DNA from: Alphaproteobacteria bacterium
Lineage (GTDB): Bacteria; Pseudomonadota; Alphaproteobacteria; Rs-D84
Reading direction: 5' to 3'
NCBI GenBank assembly: GCA_029051085.1
Contig: JAIDLK010000069.1
Span: 1 to 29,596, forward strand
DNA length: 29,596 nucleotides
Position numbers and translations under genes: made by a program. Below are positions 27,355-29,596 of this stretch, in pieces. The notes beneath the pieces are model-generated. The model was given only the letters and a program-made list of their open reading frames with translations, had not been told where the DNA came from and ran no database searches. Every line of letters starts with the position of its first letter. Position 1 is the stretch's first letter.

Positions 27355-28164
27355 ATGTATAAACGACACTATTCTTTGATGGCTTTATTACTCTGTGCCG
27401 TATTGGCCGGGCCGGCGCGCGCCAATGATGGGTGCGAGACTGAATCAAACGACCGTATTACACCCGAACTGGCATTATGCAGCGTTCATGCATATAACAT
27501 TGGTGTTGCCGAAAACCCATCCGGTGCGAATAAGCAGCTGATGAAAGAGGTGGTTGCGCTGAAAACCACTGTCATCGCCCAGCAGATGAACAAGCAATAC
27601 GAATATATGGATGCAATGATACGCCGTTTCAAGACTCAGCTGGAAAAGGCGGTTCTTACAACCAAGCTTCAGGCGGCCGGTGCGGGCACCAATGGCAAAG
27701 ACACAACCAATAACGGCGGCGGCACCTATGCCGGCGTCGGGGGCGTTGGCGGCGGTGCATCACGTAACGACGGCCGTGTTACAAACGTATATCTGGATGG
27801 TGCCCAAAATTGCTCGGCAAAGCTGGATACGTCGACGATGATTGACTGCCTTTCGGACAATTATCTGGTAATAATGGATGCAACAAATTCCGGCCAGACC
27901 GTTACAGCCGAGGCCCGTAAACAACTTGCCGCTGATTTTGCTATAATGGAAAACTCCGGCCTGTTAAACAAAAATGGAACCGCGCCATCTATGGCGCCGA
28001 CCAAGACAGGCGGTGCATATGATGATACAAAATGTAAAGAGCGCGCAATGTCCCAGCGCAGCGGATTACAAACCTGTTTAACGGCGCACAGTGCAAATAT
28101 CCGCAACGCCAAGGATGCATATAATCGCAATAATCGCCAGAGCCAGCAAAATCGTAATGATTAA
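27355..28164 (+). CDS. Exported coiled-coil protein, operon partner of the 628-aa protein
   Basis: 269 aa from the ATG at 27355, chosen for the AAGGGA site 6 nt upstream and the signal peptide MYKRHYSLMALLLCAVLAG with cleavage after ARA. The mature protein starts with a Cys pair (DGCETESN, ALCSVHAY), then a heptad-like helix (KQLMKEVVALKTTVIAQQMN, MIRRFKTQLEKAVL), a Gly/Asn-rich linker (about residues 110-140) and a C-terminal part with three or four Cys (NCSAKLD, DCLSDN, KCKERA, TCLTAH). Size and coiled-coil layout recall VirB5-type pilus-tip subunits, but no other type IV secretion gene is nearby, so I do not assign this. Confidence 0.65.
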   Translation: MYKRHYSLMALLLCAVLAGPARANDGCETESNDRITPELALCSVHAYNIGVAENPSGANKQLMKEVVALKTTVIAQQMNKQYEYMDAMIRRFKTQLEKAVLTTKLQAAGAGTNGKDTTNNGGGTYAGVGGVGGGASRNDGRVTNVYLDGAQNCSAKLDTSTMIDCLSDNYLVIMDATNSGQTVTAEARKQLAADFAIMENSGLLNKNGTAPSMAPTKTGGAYDDTKCKERAMSQRSGLQTCLTAHSANIRNAKDAYNRNNRQSQQNRND

Positions 28165-28172
28165 AATATTTC

Positions 28173-28201
28173 TGGACAAACGGAAAAAAATGCTTTAATA
28201 T
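28173..28201 (+). promoter_or_regulatory. Promoter of tRNA-Val
   Basis: TGGACA (28173-28178), a 17-nt spacer and TAATAT (28196-28201), followed by a C-rich discriminator. The start of transcription would be about 11 nt before the mature tRNA. Confidence 0.6.
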
Positions 28202-28218
28202 ACACCCCGCACGGTTAT

Positions 28219-28295
28219 GGATGTTTAGCTCAGTTGATTAGAGCATCTCGTTTACACCGAGAGGGTCGGGGGTTTGAGTCCCTCAACATCCACCA
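28219..28295 (+). tRNA. tRNA-Val (TAC anticodon)
   Basis: 77 nt. Acceptor GGATGTT/AACATCC, D-loop AGTTGATTA, anticodon stem TCTCG/CGAGA with loop TTTACAC (anticodon TAC), T-loop TTTGAGT, and encoded CCA. It is transcribed alone. Confidence 0.97.
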
Positions 28296-28302
28296 AAAAT
28301 AT

Positions 28303-28326
28303 GCCCCCGTTCGGGGTGTTTTTTTA
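28303..28326 (+). terminator. Intrinsic terminator of tRNA-Val
   Basis: CCCCG/CGGGG hairpin 9 nt after the CCA end, followed by GTGTTTTTTT. Confidence 0.85.
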
Positions 28327-28399
28327 TCAATTTTTCACTTTGATTTTTATCCGTATCGTATATAGTTGTGCGGCTTAATAAAAAAATGGACGTATAAAA

Positions 28400-28663
28400 A
28401 TGAAAGAAAAAACAAAAAAAGATATCAAGGAATGGTTTCAAATATTGGGCTTGGCGGCGGCCGGTGGGATTGTCGTGTTTCATATAAATTCTTTTTTCAA
28501 GCCCGCAACGCCTGAAAAAGATATGCAGTCTAATGGGATAGAGCGCATCGTTGAAAAAGTAGACTCTATTGTTCCGCGTGACAGTATAACGGCAATGAAC
28601 AAGGCTCGTGCCGCCCAGGAAATGTTTTTTGACGGCATGCGTCGTGGTATGCCGACGCGCTAA
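28400..28663 (+). CDS. Small single-pass membrane protein, unknown
   Basis: 87 aa. A lysine-rich N-terminus (MKEKTKKDIKEW) leads to one hydrophobic helix (about residues 13-30, ILGLAAAGGIVVFHI). A polar tail of about 55 residues follows, ending RRGMPTR. By the positive-inside rule the N-terminus is cytoplasmic and the tail periplasmic. No family recognised. There is no good Shine-Dalgarno; an A-rich sequence precedes the ATG. A weak promoter (TTGATT, 15 nt, TATAGT) lies about 50 nt upstream. Confidence 0.6.
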   Translation: MKEKTKKDIKEWFQILGLAAAGGIVVFHINSFFKPATPEKDMQSNGIERIVEKVDSIVPRDSITAMNKARAAQEMFFDGMRRGMPTR

Positions 28664-28745
28664 ATCACGGCAAATATGGTTTTGCTTTTGCTTTTGCAAA
28701 AAATATTGTAAAATAATCCCCGTGTTAAGAGTTTAAGGAGAAAAC

Positions 28746-29393
28746 ATGAAAAAAATTGCAGTTTTTGCGGTCGCAACGGCATTTTTGGCCGGGTGCACGA
28801 CGGTAAATCCATATACCGGTCAATCCCAAACGTCCAAGGCCGTATGGGGCACCGCAATCGGCACGGCGGCCGGTGCGGCCACAGGTGCCTTGGTATCCAA
28901 GAATCATGGCGCGGGTGCAATTGTTGGCGGCCTGGCCGGTGCCGCTGTTGGTGGTGGCGTCGGATATTACCTGGATGTTCAAGAGGCGGAACTTCGCCAA
29001 GAATTGGCATCGACCGGTGTTGGGGTCGAGCGCACCAATGACAGCATTCGCCTGATTATGCCGGGCAACATCACGTTTAAAACCGATTCATCGGATATCA
29101 ATGCGAACTTCTATGCGACACTGAATTCCGTGGCCAAGGTTTTGAATAAATACAGCAATTCAACCGTAATGGTGTCCGGATATACCGACAGCACGGGCAG
29201 TGCGGAATACAACCAGAACCTGTCGCGCAATCGCGCATCGGCGGTTGCCGCATACCTTCAGGGCCAAGGCGTCGCCGCCAACCGGTTTGAAATTTTGGGC
29301 ATGGGCCCGTCAAACCCGATTGCGTCAAACGATACCGCCGCAGGCCGCGCCCAGAATCGTCGCGTGGAAATCAAGATTATTCCGAACAAATAA
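28746..29393 (+). CDS. OmpA-family lipoprotein with glycine-zipper (YiaD-like)
   Basis: 215 aa. Lipoprotein signal with lipobox LAGC (Cys about residue 17), so it is anchored in the outer membrane. Residues about 35-75 form a Gly/Ala zipper (GTAIGTAAGAATGALV, GAIVGGLAGAAVGGGVGYY). The C-terminal OmpA domain is complete: ITFKTDSSDINANF, VSGYTDSTGS with the peptidoglycan-binding Asp, LSRNRASAVAAYL with the Arg, GMGPSNPIASNDTAAGRAQN and RRVEI. Such proteins tie the outer membrane to the wall. A strong AAGGAG lies 7 nt before the ATG and a terminator follows. Confidence 0.92.
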   Translation: MKKIAVFAVATAFLAGCTTVNPYTGQSQTSKAVWGTAIGTAAGAATGALVSKNHGAGAIVGGLAGAAVGGGVGYYLDVQEAELRQELASTGVGVERTNDSIRLIMPGNITFKTDSSDINANFYATLNSVAKVLNKYSNSTVMVSGYTDSTGSAEYNQNLSRNRASAVAAYLQGQGVAANRFEILGMGPSNPIASNDTAAGRAQNRRVEIKIIPNK

Positions 29394-29401
29394 TCCGAAT
29401 A

Positions 29402-29431
29402 AAAAAATCCCCCGATTGGGGGATTTTTTTA
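29402..29431. terminator. Bidirectional terminator between the OmpA lipoprotein gene and HTH copy 2
   Basis: ATCCCCC/GGGGGAT stem around GATT with A-run and T-run flanks; nearly identical to the terminator after HTH copy 1. Confidence 0.85.
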
Positions 29432-29596
29432 TTTGCGTGATTTATATGCCAGCAAAGAAAACGCCGCATTCATCAGGCGACGCGTCACCTCTTCGGGAAA
29501 CACCTCTTTCCCGATTTCGCAGCGCTTATATTGCTCCTTTGGCATGCGTAACAGCGACGCCGCCTCTGGCGTCGTTATGCGCAGGAATTTCCGCGC
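29429..29596 (-). CDS. Small HTH (XRE/Cro-like) protein, copy 2 (cut by window edge)
   Basis: The last 55 codons and stop are visible, from ARKFLRITTP to YKSRK. The encoded residues are identical to those of copy 1 (23179-23391), although 10 bases differ, all at synonymous sites. The N-terminal part and upstream region lie outside the window, so it is unknown whether an attenuator leader precedes it too. Convergent with the OmpA lipoprotein gene, sharing one terminator. Confidence 0.65.
   Translation of the reverse strand, partial: ARKFLRITTPEAASLLRMPKEQYKRCEIGKEVFPEEVTRRLMNAAFSLLAYKSRK

Larger units (their letters stand above)
29395..29596 (-). repeat. Duplicated segment, copy 2 (inverted)
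   Basis: Inverted match of 23224-23424, covering the HTH gene part, its terminator and the flanking TTATTCGG. The upstream end is cut by the window edge. Confidence 0.9.

Noticed and set aside
25458..28164. Type IV secretion pilus proteins (VirB5-like)
   Set aside because: Only size and coiled-coil layout fit; there is no VirB4, VirB6 or other T4SS gene and no recognised motif.
28219..28400. Phage or island attachment site at tRNA-Val
   Set aside because: No integrase and no repeated tRNA 3' end in the window.
23179..29596. Transposable element bounded by inverted HTH copies
   Set aside because: The enclosed genes are ordinary chromosomal genes (lpxD, fabZ, tRNA-Val) and no transposase or target-site duplication is seen.

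Overview
The window looks like a chromosomal segment of an uncultured, probably host-associated alphaproteobacterium. The 16S rRNA is clearly bacterial with alphaproteobacterial character. Its unusual helix sequences, for example CAGCAGCTAAGAATATTGG in the V3 area, recall uncultured gut and endosymbiont-like Alphaproteobacteria. That placement is inference; I could not run a tree. Envelope genes (lipid A, peptidoglycan, OmpA-type lipoprotein) confirm a Gram-negative cell. I see no phage, transposase, CRISPR or plasmid genes.

Layout. 1-6255 (minus): valS (cut by the window edge), a DUF2147 protein, comF, a secreted OmpA_C-like protein, then murG, ftsW and mraY, a shortened dcw cluster without murD. 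6311-9437 (minus): an MliC-type lysozyme-inhibitor lipoprotein, class A penicillin-binding protein mrcA, and rpmA/rplU. 9599-11782: a large cysteine-rich exported protein. 11995-15296: PagL-like outer-membrane protein, tsaC, mpg, a VIT/CCC1 membrane protein and two small exported proteins. 15369-15929: a locus that reads through three frames and is probably a decayed nuclease-like gene. 16052-20968: one rRNA operon (16S, tRNA-Ile, 23S, 5S) on the minus strand, with promoter and terminator. 21590-22930: a second cysteine-containing exported protein. 22962-23391: a strong promoter, an attenuator-like structured leader with its own small ORF, and a 70-aa HTH protein. 23417-24936: lpxD-fabZ. 24987-28164: an unknown protein divergent from a two-gene exported-protein operon. 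28219-29393: tRNA-Val, a small membrane protein and a YiaD-like OmpA lipoprotein. 29429-29596: a second, inverted copy of the HTH gene.

Themes. (1) Envelope building dominates: peptidoglycan precursors and polymerisation (mraY, ftsW, murG, mrcA), lipid A (lpxD, fabZ, PagL-like), lysozyme defence (MliC) and many exported cysteine-rich proteins of unknown function. (2) Several genes have a consensus -10 box only 5-9 nt before the start codon, so leaderless or near-leaderless mRNAs seem common, alongside genes with strong Shine-Dalgarno sites. (3) The best candidate for an undescribed system is the HTH gene: two inverted copies about 6 kb apart whose visible proteins are identical while the DNA differs only at synonymous sites. 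The copy with visible upstream DNA lies behind a leader with mutually exclusive stems, an intrinsic terminator and no second promoter.
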